Source: Paludibacteraceae bacterium (GTDB lineage Bacteria > Bacteroidota > Bacteroidia > Bacteroidales > Paludibacteraceae). Taken from it: a stretch of 64,000 bases of DNA. A program made the position numbers and the translations under genes. The stretch's first letter is position 1, and each line of letters begins with the position of its first letter. Where the stretch lies: positions 18,774 through 82,773 of the forward strand of contig JAFSTB010000004.1 in the NCBI GenBank assembly GCA_017450685.1. The letters are read 5' to 3'. Below are positions 29,672 through 38,456 of this stretch, piece by piece. The notes below the pieces were generated by a model, which was given only the letters and a program-made list of their open reading frames with translations, did no database searches and was not told the origin of the DNA.

Positions 29672-30892
29672 CTATTTGCCTTTGCCGTTCAGCAACACGC
29701 CTAAGGTATAGAACATTATTTTTATATCTAATCCGATAGACATATTTTCCATATAGGCAATGTCATATTTGAGTCGTTGTATCATTTTGTCTATAGTGTC
29801 GGTATATCCCACTTTTATAGGTCCCCAACTTGTCAGTCCGGGTCTTATCTTATAGATAAGGCAATAGTACGGTGCTTGTTGTTCAATCAGCGAGATGAAG
29901 TACGGTCTTTCGGGTCTTGGTCCAACCACCGACATGTCGCCTTTGAGTACGTTCCACATCTGTGGCAGTTCGTCGAGTCTGTATTTGCGCAGGAAGTGTC
30001 CGATGGGTGTCACGCGTTGGTCGTTGTCGTCAGCCAAGCGTGGTGTACCTTGTTCGGCATCCTCGTACATAGTGCGGAACTTAAGTATGTCAAAAGGCAG
30101 TCCGTGTAAGCCTATGCGCTCTTGACGGTAGAGTATAGTACCTTTGGAAGTGACCTTGATAAGCAGTGCCAGTAATATATATATAGGGCTTCCTATTACA
30201 AGTACGGCAGCCGAGGCTATCACATCGAAGGCACGTTTGATACATATCTGTGAGTCGGACATGTGTTGGTCGGTGATGACAATCATTGCTTCCGATTGTA
30301 GGTCGCTAATGCGTGCAGCACCGGTGAGGATATCTTTCATTCGCGGTTTGAGGATGATCTCTTTCCCTGTGGGATAGGCTTCGCTGATACGCGTGAAGAG
30401 GTCTTGTTCGGTGGCATCATCCGGCAGGTCAATCACTATAGGCTCATCTGTGATGTCGTTGATATGCGATAGTTGGTAGAGTGTGACGGCAAGTCGTGAC
30501 AGATAGTTGATGGTGAACTGCAAAGAGAAGAGCACGAGCAGCGACCACAGGTATAGCTCATAACTGCTCACTTTGTCGTCGATGATGATGACGAAGAAGG
30601 CTCCGAGGGCAATGATGGCTGCACTGCACAAGGTGGTAAGGAAATGGCGTGCGAGGTTATGTTTGAGCGGACGAAGGTAAAAACCGGACAGGTAGTGGAC
30701 TACAACGCAGGCTGCCGGATAGAGCAGCAAAGGGCGGTAGAAACTGAAAGCGGGTATGAGCACTGTCTCCACACTGAAGATACGACCTTCATAAACGAGC
30801 CAACGGAAAAGCAAAAAACATAGCCACACCAATACCGCCGATAAGATATCGGTGAGCAGGTAGATGAGTTGCCATTTGCTTCGGTTGGACAT
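29672..30892 (-). CDS. Polyprenyl-phosphate sugar-1-phosphate transferase (WcaJ/WbaP type)
   Basis: A 406-residue initiating glycosyltransferase for exopolysaccharide, capsule or O-antigen. Four or more N-terminal transmembrane segments (about residues 10-130), a short CoA-binding-like region, then the bacterial sugar transferase domain: the reentrant helix after IKRAFDVIASAAVLVIGSPIYI, YRQERIGLHGLPFDILKFRTM, the LRKYRLDELPQMWNVLKGDMS catalytic segment and GPRPERPYF. The donor sugar is probably UDP-glucose or UDP-galactose. No other polysaccharide genes are adjacent. Confidence 0.88.
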   Translation of the reverse strand: MSNRSKWQLIYLLTDILSAVLVWLCFLLFRWLVYEGRIFSVETVLIPAFSFYRPLLLYPAACVVVHYLSGFYLRPLKHNLARHFLTTLCSAAIIALGAFFVIIIDDKVSSYELYLWSLLVLFSLQFTINYLSRLAVTLYQLSHINDITDEPIVIDLPDDATEQDLFTRISEAYPTGKEIILKPRMKDILTGAARISDLQSEAMIVITDQHMSDSQICIKRAFDVIASAAVLVIGSPIYILLALLIKVTSKGTILYRQERIGLHGLPFDILKFRTMYEDAEQGTPRLADDNDQRVTPIGHFLRKYRLDELPQMWNVLKGDMSVVGPRPERPYFISLIEQQAPYYCLIYKIRPGLTSWGPIKVGYTDTIDKMIQRLKYDIAYMENMSIGLDIKIMFYTLGVLLNGKGK

Positions 30893-30920
30893 AGAAGAAG
30901 GTTGTAAAGAGGTGAGGTGG

Positions 30921-31526
30921 CTACATTCGTATCAGTCGGAAAGTGCCGTCATCATTGAGTTTGAGGATGGACGAGGGTGCTTTTTTGGAATCGTCATCTC
31001 GTCTATAATAGCATACGTAATCAACGCTTTCTCTTATCTGCGGCACTATTTGCAGGAAGTTATGCGGGGTAGGCATTCCGCTTATGTTGGCAGAGGTGGA
31101 GACGATAGGTTTGCCCAACTCTGCGCACAGTGTTTTGGAGAAGATCTCTTGTGTGAGTCTGATGCCTATGCTGCCGTCGTCGGCTATGAGTGAGGGCGCA
31201 AGGTTCTGTGCTTGCGGATAGATGATAGTCAAGGGTCGAGAAGAGGAAGGCTCGGAGGTTATCTCTATCAGATTCCACACTATATCGGGAATGGTCTTGA
31301 CATAGTGGTTCAGTTTGAGCGGACTGTCTAAAAGCACTAACATCGCTTTGCTGTCGGCGCGTTGTTTTAGGTCGAAGATGCGTTTGACGGCACGTTCGTT
31401 GGTGGCATCGCAACCTATCCCCCACACGGTGTCGGTAGGGTAGAGGATGATGCCGCCTGATTGCAATGTGCTAACGGCACTCTGTAGGTCTTTGCCGTCG
31501 AAAAGGAGTGTACGCCGTGGACTCAT
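30921..31526 (-). CDS. tsaC: L-threonylcarbamoyladenylate synthase (TsaC/Sua5 family)
   Basis: A 201-residue YrdC-domain enzyme making threonylcarbamoyl-AMP for the t6A modification of ANN-decoding tRNAs. It has the nucleotide pocket GGIILYPTDTVWGIGCDA, IFDLKQRADSKAM (KR.....P-type lysine/arginine pair), PLTIIYP and GKPIVSTSANISG. It lacks the Sua5 C-terminal domain. Its start overlaps the upstream beta-CASP gene's stop by 4 nt. Confidence 0.9.
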   Translation of the reverse strand: MSPRRTLLFDGKDLQSAVSTLQSGGIILYPTDTVWGIGCDATNERAVKRIFDLKQRADSKAMLVLLDSPLKLNHYVKTIPDIVWNLIEITSEPSSSRPLTIIYPQAQNLAPSLIADDGSIGIRLTQEIFSKTLCAELGKPIVSTSANISGMPTPHNFLQIVPQIRESVDYVCYYRRDDDSKKAPSSILKLNDDGTFRLIRM

Positions 31527-32929
31527 AACTCTATCGTGTCTGCCTTTTGTGGAATACTGATGTCGCGAAAACCGGCTTCATAGAGGTGATCTTTGTATGC
31601 TTCTTGTGCCGCTTGTTCACCGTGGACGATGAAGGTGTGTTTGATTCGGGTCACGTCTTGACAAGCGGTGAGATAAGCAATCATCTCTTTGTAGTCGCCA
31701 TGACCGCTGAACCCTTCAATCTTGGTTATCTGTGCTTTGATGCGGTGGTCGTACCCGAAGATGCTGACCCATTGCCGTTTAGGGTCTTGTATGCGTGCGC
31801 CGAGAGAGGTGGGTGTGCAATAGCCCACGATGAGAATGGTGCAGGCAGGGTCGGATATATGGTTGGCAACGTGGTGCTTGATACGTCCGGCTTCCATCAT
31901 ACCCGAAGCGGAGATGATGATACAGGGTTCGGTGCTGTTGTTCAACGCCTTCGACTCACGTATGTCGGTGATATAATGTAGCGTGTTGAAGCCGAAGGGA
32001 TCCGGGTCAAAACGCATCGTCTCCTGCACATCCTCGTTCAGCGAGTCAAGATACATACGGAAGATATGTGTGGCATTAACCGATAGTGGCGAATCGACAT
32101 AGACAGGTATATGTGGCAGTCTGCCATCGTTATACAGTTGGTTAAGCACATACACTATCTCTTGTGTACGCCCCACAGAGAAAGATGGAATGATGAGTTT
32201 GCCTTTCTTATATACGCACGTATCTTCCACCACGCCGAGCAGTTGCTCTTCGCTCACCAAACTATCTTCGTGCAGACGATTGCCGTAGGTGGATTCGCAG
32301 ATGAGGTAGTCGCATTGTGGGAAAGGTTGTGGCTCACATAGTATATGACTATGTGCTCTGCCTATGTCGCCGGTGAAAGCGATGCGCTTCTTTTCCCCGT
32401 TTTCGGTCACCTCTACGTTTACTATGGCTGAACCTAACATGTGTCCGGAGTTGATGAACGACACCGTCACATCGTCGCTCACACGGTAGGTGTGACCATA
32501 ATCGACGGTGATGAACTGTTTCATACAGCGTTGTGCTTGGTTGGCATCGAACAGCGGGGTGATGGTAGGCTTATGCAGACGTGCCATCTTTTTGTTGTAC
32601 CATCTGACATCTTGAGCGAGGATGAAGGCTGTATCCACGAACATGAGTGCGCATAGGTCACGCGTGGCGGGAGTGCATATCACATCGCCGCGAAAACCTA
32701 ACGACCATATATAAGGTATCAGTCCGGAGTGGTCGATATGAGCGTGTGAGAGAATGACGGCATCCAACTCGGCAGGGTCGAAACCTAACTGTCGGTTGTC
32801 GGCATCAGTCTCCATACCTTTGCCTTGAAACATACCGCAGTCAAGTAAGATCTTTTTGCCTTTGCTCGTGGTGAGCAGATGTTTGGAACCGGTCACCTCA
32901 CCGGCGGCTCCGAGAAACTGAATAGTCAT
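31523..32929 (-). CDS. Beta-CASP metallo-beta-lactamase RNase (CPSF-like)
   Basis: A 468-residue RNA-specific metallohydrolase. The metallo-beta-lactamase part has FLGAAGEVTGSKHLL, LSHAHIDHSGLIP (zinc-binding H-x-H-x-D-H) and GSAIVNVEVTENG; the beta-CASP insertion follows (SFSVGRTQEIVYVLN, CIIISASGMMEAGRIKHHV) with the terminal FSGHGDY and TFIVHGE motifs. Homologues are the bacterial CPSF73-like enzymes such as TTHA0252. The start was set at ATG 32927-32929; an upstream in-frame extension would cover the promoter. Confidence 0.92.
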   Translation of the reverse strand: MTIQFLGAAGEVTGSKHLLTTSKGKKILLDCGMFQGKGMETDADNRQLGFDPAELDAVILSHAHIDHSGLIPYIWSLGFRGDVICTPATRDLCALMFVDTAFILAQDVRWYNKKMARLHKPTITPLFDANQAQRCMKQFITVDYGHTYRVSDDVTVSFINSGHMLGSAIVNVEVTENGEKKRIAFTGDIGRAHSHILCEPQPFPQCDYLICESTYGNRLHEDSLVSEEQLLGVVEDTCVYKKGKLIIPSFSVGRTQEIVYVLNQLYNDGRLPHIPVYVDSPLSVNATHIFRMYLDSLNEDVQETMRFDPDPFGFNTLHYITDIRESKALNNSTEPCIIISASGMMEAGRIKHHVANHISDPACTILIVGYCTPTSLGARIQDPKRQWVSIFGYDHRIKAQITKIEGFSGHGDYKEMIAYLTACQDVTRIKHTFIVHGEQAAQEAYKDHLYEAGFRDISIPQKADTIEL

Positions 32930-32958
32930 ATAGTTAGTGTTTTTGCTGTTAGAGTGCG

Positions 32959-32990
32959 CAAAGTTACGGGTTTTTCGATGGTTGAGCAAA
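32959..32990 (-). promoter_or_regulatory. Promoter of the beta-CASP / tsaC / sugar transferase / xseB / tpiA unit
   Basis: On the minus strand, -33 TTTG (32987-32990) and -7 TAACTTTG (32959-32966), 20 nt apart, 30 nt before the start codon. Confidence 0.78.
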
Positions 32991-33011
32991 TATGTGCGCA
33001 AAAAAGGGGTT

Positions 33012-33827
33012 TTACCCTCTTTTCTTAGGCAGGTTAAACACCTCTTGCACTTGTGTCATCTGCTGTCGGGTCATACCCTTCGGAACAAATCCCATCGACC
33101 GCGCTCTGAGGTAGATCATAGCGGCTTTGTTAAGCACATCCGTCTGGTCAAAAGCATCCATTATATCTTTGCCCACTGCAAAAGTGCCATGCTTCTCCCA
33201 CAGAACAACATCGTATCTGTCTATCATCTCCAGTGTGGCTTGTGCCAACTGTATGGACCCCGGCAGTTGATAAGGCACCACTCCTATGCCTAACGGAGCA
33301 AAGGCTAAGGTCTCAGGTATCATCGACCATAGTGTCTGTGTCAGATGCTCGGACTGTAAGAACTCGTCCGAATGGCTCATTGCCACCAACTCAATAGGGT
33401 GGGTATGCAAGGTGGCGGTATAGGATGAGCCTGACTGCAAAAGGTAGTTCTGCACCATCAAGTGCGAAGGCAACTCACTGGTGGGTAACACTGCTTCGTC
33501 GGCTATGATGACATAGTGGGCGGCATCGTCCGTTATACGAATGATAGAGCCGTTATGCATAGGCGCTTTGCAAAGGTCGCGCATACGCTTTTGTGTACCT
33601 TTGGCGTAGAAGTATTGTCCTTTCAGGTACGGCAACGTGCAGCCGATGGCTATCGGTTCGGTCAGTGCCGGCTGAGAAGCCCACGCCGGTGAGGCTAAAG
33701 AGGTGATGTTGACGGTTATGTTGCCGCCGTTGCGCTCTCCCCAACCTTTCTGCCATATATATCCCGCCACGTCTGCCACATCGGCTATCACAGCGGATAA
33801 GCCTCTGTTATCGGATAGTATTCCCAT
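33012..33827 (-). CDS. rhaD: Rhamnulose-1-phosphate aldolase
   Basis: A 271-residue class II (zinc) aldolase that splits L-rhamnulose-1-phosphate into DHAP and L-lactaldehyde. Visible are GWGERNGGNITVN (phosphate loop), the zinc ligands in ATLHTHPIELVAMSH, and VLWEKHGTFAVGKDIMDAFDQTDVLNKAA (third His and catalytic Glu region). It is the last gene of the operon and overlaps the upstream transporter by 20 nt. DHAP enters glycolysis through TpiA, encoded 3.5 kb away. Confidence 0.9.
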   Translation of the reverse strand: MGILSDNRGLSAVIADVADVAGYIWQKGWGERNGGNITVNITSLASPAWASQPALTEPIAIGCTLPYLKGQYFYAKGTQKRMRDLCKAPMHNGSIIRITDDAAHYVIIADEAVLPTSELPSHLMVQNYLLQSGSSYTATLHTHPIELVAMSHSDEFLQSEHLTQTLWSMIPETLAFAPLGIGVVPYQLPGSIQLAQATLEMIDRYDVVLWEKHGTFAVGKDIMDAFDQTDVLNKAAMIYLRARSMGFVPKGMTRQQMTQVQEVFNLPKKRG

Positions 33828-35163
33828 ATCGTTCTTTCGTTATTTGTTCCAATGTCTTACCTTGCGTTTGCGGTGCACCTATCACGCCTACTATGAGCGA
33901 CACCAACAGTAGTGCCACCATACACCAAGCAGCCACAGTGAACCCCTCACCTTGCTCGCCGTATATATAAGTGAACACTAATCCCCAGATAGCCGACAGA
34001 CCTCTGACGATGAAGAACATCAGCCCTTGTGCACCGGCACGATACTGAGCAGGGAACAACTCCGACCCCCATAAAGCGTAGAAAATCTGCACCGAACAGC
34101 CGTTGTTGATACCCCAAAGGATAGTGAAGACCCACAACCATACGATATTAGTAACCCCTACTCCGATGATTACCATCCAAGCCGTCAATGCACAAAGCAA
34201 ACCGAAGATATAGAACAGCCGGTGCTGCCATTTGTCGATAAGGCGGGAGACAAGAAAAGTGACGAAGACCACCACTGCCCAACTGATACAACTGAGCATA
34301 TTGGCATCTTTATTACTCAACCCGCCTGCCGACTCATATATATGCGGCTGAAAGAACCCCATCACTGATGCCACTAAGTTCCAAGTAAGATAGATAGTGG
34401 TGAGAAAACACACCGTCTTGATGGCTATGCGATTGCTGAACAGGTGCTTGATGTTCTGCCATAGACTGACTTGCTTGTCGGCTTTTTTCGTAGCCTCATA
34501 TTCGGCACTCTCTTGTAGTCTGCGTTGCAATAGCCACGCCACTATAGCCACCACCAACAGCGAACAGAAGACGGCACGCGAAGCAAACACATTAACAGCC
34601 GCTTGTGGTGCGTCAGCACCTATGAAAAAGTGGGCTAATGCCTTCACACAACCAAACAGTACACCGTCATCTTCACCCGCGTTGCCGGGGGCAAACAACA
34701 TACCCAATAGCAAGATACACATAGGTCCTATGCCCCACGACATCTGCGATAGACTGATATTGCGACCGCGGTTATTGACCTCACTGCTCTCCGAGATATA
34801 AGTCCAAGAGGCAGGGACACCTATGCCTACTGATATACCTGTGAAAAGAAAACCTGCAAACAAGACAGGAAAAGAGGTGGCACACATAACCAGTATGACG
34901 CCAAACATATAAACGAGCAGGTTGTAAGTAAAGATGAACTTACGGCCATACCTGTCAGCCAAAAATCCGCCGATGATAGCCCCTAATGCCGCGCCAAAAC
35001 AGTTGGCACTGATGAAGTTGAGCCAACCTAACGACAACTCGCTCAAACCTAAGTACTGCTGCCATAAGGTCAAACCGCTGGCACCTGCCACTATAGCACC
35101 AGCATCCAAATAGTTGGTGAGAGAAACGGCTAAAGTGCTACGCAAACTACTCTGTCTTGACAT
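33808..35163 (-). CDS. MFS sugar porter, probably for L-rhamnose/L-fucose-type sugar
   Basis: About 451 residues with twelve predicted transmembrane helices. It has the sugar-porter signature GGFLADRYGRKFIF after helix 2 and PASWTYISE in the first half, and the second-half counterpart SRLIDKWQHRLFYI, so it is a proton-coupled major facilitator of the sugar porter family. Substrate is inferred only from its neighbours rhaB, a fucose/arabinose-type isomerase and rhaD. The start was placed at ATG 35161-35163 (MSRQSSLRSTL), 14 nt after the isomerase stop; ATGs further upstream would overlap that gene. Confidence 0.8.
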   Translation of the reverse strand: MSRQSSLRSTLAVSLTNYLDAGAIVAGASGLTLWQQYLGLSELSLGWLNFISANCFGAALGAIIGGFLADRYGRKFIFTYNLLVYMFGVILVMCATSFPVLFAGFLFTGISVGIGVPASWTYISESSEVNNRGRNISLSQMSWGIGPMCILLLGMLFAPGNAGEDDGVLFGCVKALAHFFIGADAPQAAVNVFASRAVFCSLLVVAIVAWLLQRRLQESAEYEATKKADKQVSLWQNIKHLFSNRIAIKTVCFLTTIYLTWNLVASVMGFFQPHIYESAGGLSNKDANMLSCISWAVVVFVTFLVSRLIDKWQHRLFYIFGLLCALTAWMVIIGVGVTNIVWLWVFTILWGINNGCSVQIFYALWGSELFPAQYRAGAQGLMFFIVRGLSAIWGLVFTYIYGEQGEGFTVAAWCMVALLLVSLIVGVIGAPQTQGKTLEQITKERYGNTIR

Positions 35164-35177
35164 ATTAACTCCTTTCA

Positions 35178-36602
35178 TTATCTGCAAATGACATCCACTT
35201 GCACGTTGAAGATCTTAGCCACTTTAAGCAGTGTATCTATATGTCTGCCTACGGCGGCAGCCATATGGTGTGTGGGACCGGCTTCCGACCAACGGTTGCA
35301 GAACTCACGAGCACCAATGGAAAAGCGTGTGCGCATATTGGTGTCGCCGAACATAAAGATATCACCGGGTTCGTTAACACCCTCTGCCACCACGAACTTA
35401 AACACACCGTTCCTGTCTTGAGTTATACCTAAATAGGTTACATCGCCACAAGGCGGATAGAACTGCGTCAGATAACCGCCACCGGTCTTGCCGTGGAAGA
35501 TAGGAACGATCTTCATCGTCGGTTTGCGAGCCAGCGAGATGTCGGCATCACCGCTGCCGGAGTGACCAATGATACATATATCTGCCGGAAAATCAATGGA
35601 ATACATCTCGCTTAACTGTCCTGTACCTGCTATCGTCTTTAGTATCGACATAGCCATTGCCACTTTCATATCCCCTTCCACCGCGCAAGCCGTATGCTGC
35701 TTGATAAGCATCGAAAAAGCGGGGATGAGCATCGAGTCCAACTTGCCTGCCACACCTTGCGCCAAACCGTCGTAGTGAGAGGCTATCAGACCTATCTGTT
35801 CCGCTTGCACCCAACGCTCAAATGCCACCACATAACGCGCCATGTCCCACACCGTTTCCACTGTGGCACCACCTTTTATGTCAAAGGTGTTCAGTATGTC
35901 CTCCGCTTTCAGACGGATAGCCTGCTCGTCGGTTATGTCATCGGCTATGACCCACATCTTCTCCCAGTCAAACTGCTTGGTATAGAGCCACATACGGTGG
36001 TAGAGATTAGTCTCATCGATATAGAGATCCATCATCCCGGGATAAGGGCGACCTATCTGTGCTATATTAGTGTCGCGGAAGCGTCGTCTCACCTGAGCGG
36101 CACGACACCATTCGTCCAACTCTTTTGTCACTATAGGGTCGTCACCCTGAATGCCTGTTATCACTGCATGACGTTTGCCGGCGCGCTCAAGGTCTGCCAC
36201 CATCTCTCCCACCGCACCACAAGCATACAACTCGCCCAACCATGTGGCATTGTCGGTATGGCGGTAGTCGGGTGCAGCCTTCTTCTGCACATTAACCAGC
36301 ACAACCGGCACGTCCACATCGCGAACGGCAGGAAGCATATTATATGAGGTGGCATAGGTGAGCAGTTGCACTATCACTAAGTCCACATCTGCCGAACGAA
36401 ACTTATCGCCGGCTGCCATCGCTTTCTCTTTGGTGGTCACTAAACCGCCGTCTATCACTTCCACCGTCTTGGGCAATGAACGAAGAAAAGCGGCATACTG
36501 ACCCTCAAACTCCGGCAATAGGGTGGGGAACTGCGGCAAATAAGCACCTAAGGCAATGGAAAAAACGCCTACACGCGCTTTGGTCTCAATAAGTGGCTTC
36601 AT
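35178..36602 (-). CDS. L-fucose/L-arabinose isomerase-family protein
   Basis: A 474-residue sugar isomerase of the FucI/AraA superfamily. The N-terminal Rossmann-like part (VGVFSIALGAYLPQF, DVDLVIVQLLTYATSY) is followed by the catalytic part with SHYDGLAQG, CAVEGDMKVAMAMSILKTIAG (metal-binding Glu/Asp region) and the terminal GPTHHMAAAVGRHIDTL with the conserved His pair. It is not the usual RhaA (L-rhamnose isomerase) fold. Its place between rhaB and rhaD suggests it makes the ketose that RhaB phosphorylates, from L-rhamnose, L-fucose or a related sugar. Substrate is an inference. Confidence 0.8.
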   Translation of the reverse strand: MKPLIETKARVGVFSIALGAYLPQFPTLLPEFEGQYAAFLRSLPKTVEVIDGGLVTTKEKAMAAGDKFRSADVDLVIVQLLTYATSYNMLPAVRDVDVPVVLVNVQKKAAPDYRHTDNATWLGELYACGAVGEMVADLERAGKRHAVITGIQGDDPIVTKELDEWCRAAQVRRRFRDTNIAQIGRPYPGMMDLYIDETNLYHRMWLYTKQFDWEKMWVIADDITDEQAIRLKAEDILNTFDIKGGATVETVWDMARYVVAFERWVQAEQIGLIASHYDGLAQGVAGKLDSMLIPAFSMLIKQHTACAVEGDMKVAMAMSILKTIAGTGQLSEMYSIDFPADICIIGHSGSGDADISLARKPTMKIVPIFHGKTGGGYLTQFYPPCGDVTYLGITQDRNGVFKFVVAEGVNEPGDIFMFGDTNMRTRFSIGAREFCNRWSEAGPTHHMAAAVGRHIDTLLKVAKIFNVQVDVICR

Positions 36603-36606
36603 ATTG

Positions 36607-37935
36607 TTATAATTGATGTTTGTTGCTTTTTATCTGCACTGATATGTTTCCGGCGGCAGTGGCTTCCACCTCACCTACAATAACAGGCACACCTACTGCC
36701 TCTTCTGTCAGCCTGTTGAGATAGGCGTTTCTGGCACCGCCGCCGATGATAAACAACGCCCCAAACGGCTCTTTCACTATCGACTGTAGCATACGAAAGA
36801 CCTCTGAATAGCGGTTTGCCAACGAGTGGAAGATACACGACACTATCTCTTTGTCGGTCAGTTGTCTGCCATGGCATACCTCGCTTATCATACTGGAGGG
36901 ATTGGCAAAACGCACGTCATCAGGGTTGAAAAGTTCGGGCACGGCAGTAACAGTCTGAGCCATCTCTATCAGTTGGCTGTGACTATAGTCTTTGCCTTGT
37001 GCCGACCACTCTTTACGGCATTGCTCAATGAGCCACATACCCGTGATGTTCTTCAGCAGACGTGTAGTGCCGTCTATGCCGCCTTCATTGGTGAAGTTGA
37101 GTTGCAATGTCTGTTCGTTTATTATCGGTTCGTCGCACACCGTACCCATCAGACTCCACGTGCCGCTGTTCAAGAAAGCAGTGCGTTTGCCCTCGTAGGT
37201 GCGAGCCACGGTAGCGACAGCACTGGCGGTGTCGTGACCGGCTACGGCTATGACGGGTATGTCGTAACCGAAGTCGGCTACCGAACGACGCAATAGACCC
37301 ACTTCCGTGCCAGGATAAACGATAGGCGGAAAACAACGGATATCGCCACCGGCAAGAGATAATAAATGGTTGTCTATCTGTTTGGTATGCGGATTGAGCA
37401 ACTGCGATGTGGAAAGGATGGTGTATTCCGTCACTTTCCTGCCGGTAAGCAGATAAGTTATATAGTCGGGTATGAAAAGGTAGGTAGAAGCCTGCTCAAA
37501 AGGCTGATAGTGTTCCTCGTGGCAGGCATATAACTGATATAAGGTGTTGAAGTTGAGAAACTGAATACCGGTGCGGCGGTAGATGTCTTCTTTTGGAACA
37601 AGTCGGAAGAACTGCTCCATCTTCTCCACGGTGTAAGGGTCGCGATAAGCGCGTGGGTCGGACAGAAGCCTACCGGCGGCATCTAAAAAACAGATATCCA
37701 CACCCCACGTATCGATGCCGATAGAGAGAATATGGATATCAGTGCGTTGAGAAAGGGTTTGCAATCCTTTTTGTATGTACTCAAAAAGGCGCGTTATGTT
37801 CCAAAAGAACTTGCCATCTCTTTCTTCCACTCTATTGGGAAAACGACACACTTCCGTTAGTGTTCGTCCGTCTTCCGAGAGGATGATACGCCCGGAGGTC
37901 GCTCCTAAATCGATGGCACAATAACACTCAGTCAT
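36607..37935 (-). CDS. rhaB: Rhamnulokinase (FGGY-family sugar kinase)
   Basis: A 442-residue ATP-dependent kinase phosphorylating L-rhamnulose at C1. The N-terminal DLGATSGRIIL phosphate loop, IGIDTWGVDICFLD, VAGHDTASAVA, FLNSGTWSLMG and GGGARNAYLNRLT are all in place and fit RhaB better than other FGGY kinases. It is the first gene of the operon. Its ATG lies 15 nt from the 3' end of tRNA-Leu(GAG) and no separate promoter is visible between them. Confidence 0.9.
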   Translation of the reverse strand: MTECYCAIDLGATSGRIILSEDGRTLTEVCRFPNRVEERDGKFFWNITRLFEYIQKGLQTLSQRTDIHILSIGIDTWGVDICFLDAAGRLLSDPRAYRDPYTVEKMEQFFRLVPKEDIYRRTGIQFLNFNTLYQLYACHEEHYQPFEQASTYLFIPDYITYLLTGRKVTEYTILSTSQLLNPHTKQIDNHLLSLAGGDIRCFPPIVYPGTEVGLLRRSVADFGYDIPVIAVAGHDTASAVATVARTYEGKRTAFLNSGTWSLMGTVCDEPIINEQTLQLNFTNEGGIDGTTRLLKNITGMWLIEQCRKEWSAQGKDYSHSQLIEMAQTVTAVPELFNPDDVRFANPSSMISEVCHGRQLTDKEIVSCIFHSLANRYSEVFRMLQSIVKEPFGALFIIGGGARNAYLNRLTEEAVGVPVIVGEVEATAAGNISVQIKSNKHQL

Positions 37936-37950
37936 TATTCAAAAAAAAAG

Positions 37951-38034
37951 TGCGCAGGATGAGACTCGAACTCACACGACATTGCTGCCACTACCCCCTC
38001 AAAGTAGCGTGTATACCAATTTCACCACCTGCGC
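37951..38034 (-). tRNA. tRNA-Leu (anticodon GAG)
   Basis: An 84-nt class II tRNA. Acceptor strands GCGCAGG/CCTGCGC pair, the anticodon stem CTACT/GGTAG encloses loop TTGAGGG (anticodon GAG), a variable arm is present, and the T-arm has GTTCGAGTC. CCA is not encoded. It is followed on the minus strand by a run of nine T and then rhaB. Confidence 0.93.
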
Positions 38035-38091
38035 ATTTCGCTTCCTTGCCTTTGTTGCAGCAAGTACTTGCGATTATGTAAAGAACATCTT

Positions 38092-38176
38092 TGGTGCCCA
38101 GAACAGGACTCGAACCTGCACACCTCGCGGCATACGCACCTGAAACGTACGCGTCTACCAATTCCGCCACCTGGGC
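38092..38176 (-). tRNA. tRNA-Leu (anticodon CAG)
   Basis: A class II tRNA with acceptor GCCCAGG, D-arm with AATTGGTAGACGC, anticodon stem TACGT/GCGTA around loop TTCAGGT (anticodon CAG), a long variable arm and T-loop GTTCGAGTC. The CCA end is encoded (38092-38094 on the complement). Confidence 0.93.
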
Positions 38177-38212
38177 TGCTGTCAGGAACGCTCACTGCAC
38201 CTTCTCATAGAG

Positions 38213-38237
38213 AAAAAATGCAGGAACAAGTCCTGCA

Positions 38238-38238
<1 letters not shown>
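38213..38238 (-). terminator. Hairpin with T-run after tRNA-Gly
   Basis: On the minus strand ATGCAGGA / TCCTGCAT (8 bp perfect stem, 5-nt loop) followed by T6. It is located between tRNA-Gly and tRNA-Leu(CAG), so it would terminate or attenuate transcription into the two Leu tRNAs and rhaB. Confidence 0.65.
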
Positions 38239-38313
<75 letters not shown>

Positions 38314-38361
38314 ATTTTGCATTCCTTGTAAAGAACACTGCTTTTTTCCGAAAAGCGACTG

Positions 38362-38393
38362 CAAAGGTACGGCAAGATTTTGTATTGTGCAAA
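38362..38393 (-). promoter_or_regulatory. Promoter of the tRNA cluster
   Basis: On the minus strand, -33 TTTG (38390-38393) within TTTGCACAAT and -7 TACCTTTG (38362-38369), 20 nt apart, 48 nt before tRNA-Gly. Confidence 0.82.
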
Positions 38394-38456
38394 TATGTTA
38401 GCAATTTTCTGATAAAAACTTTGCAATGCACTGAAAAACAGTAAGGTTGAAAATCG

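Noticed and set aside
37941-37949. T9 run after tRNA-Leu(GAG) as a full terminator
   Set aside because: No separate hairpin precedes it other than the tRNA itself, so I kept it only as a possible partial terminator.
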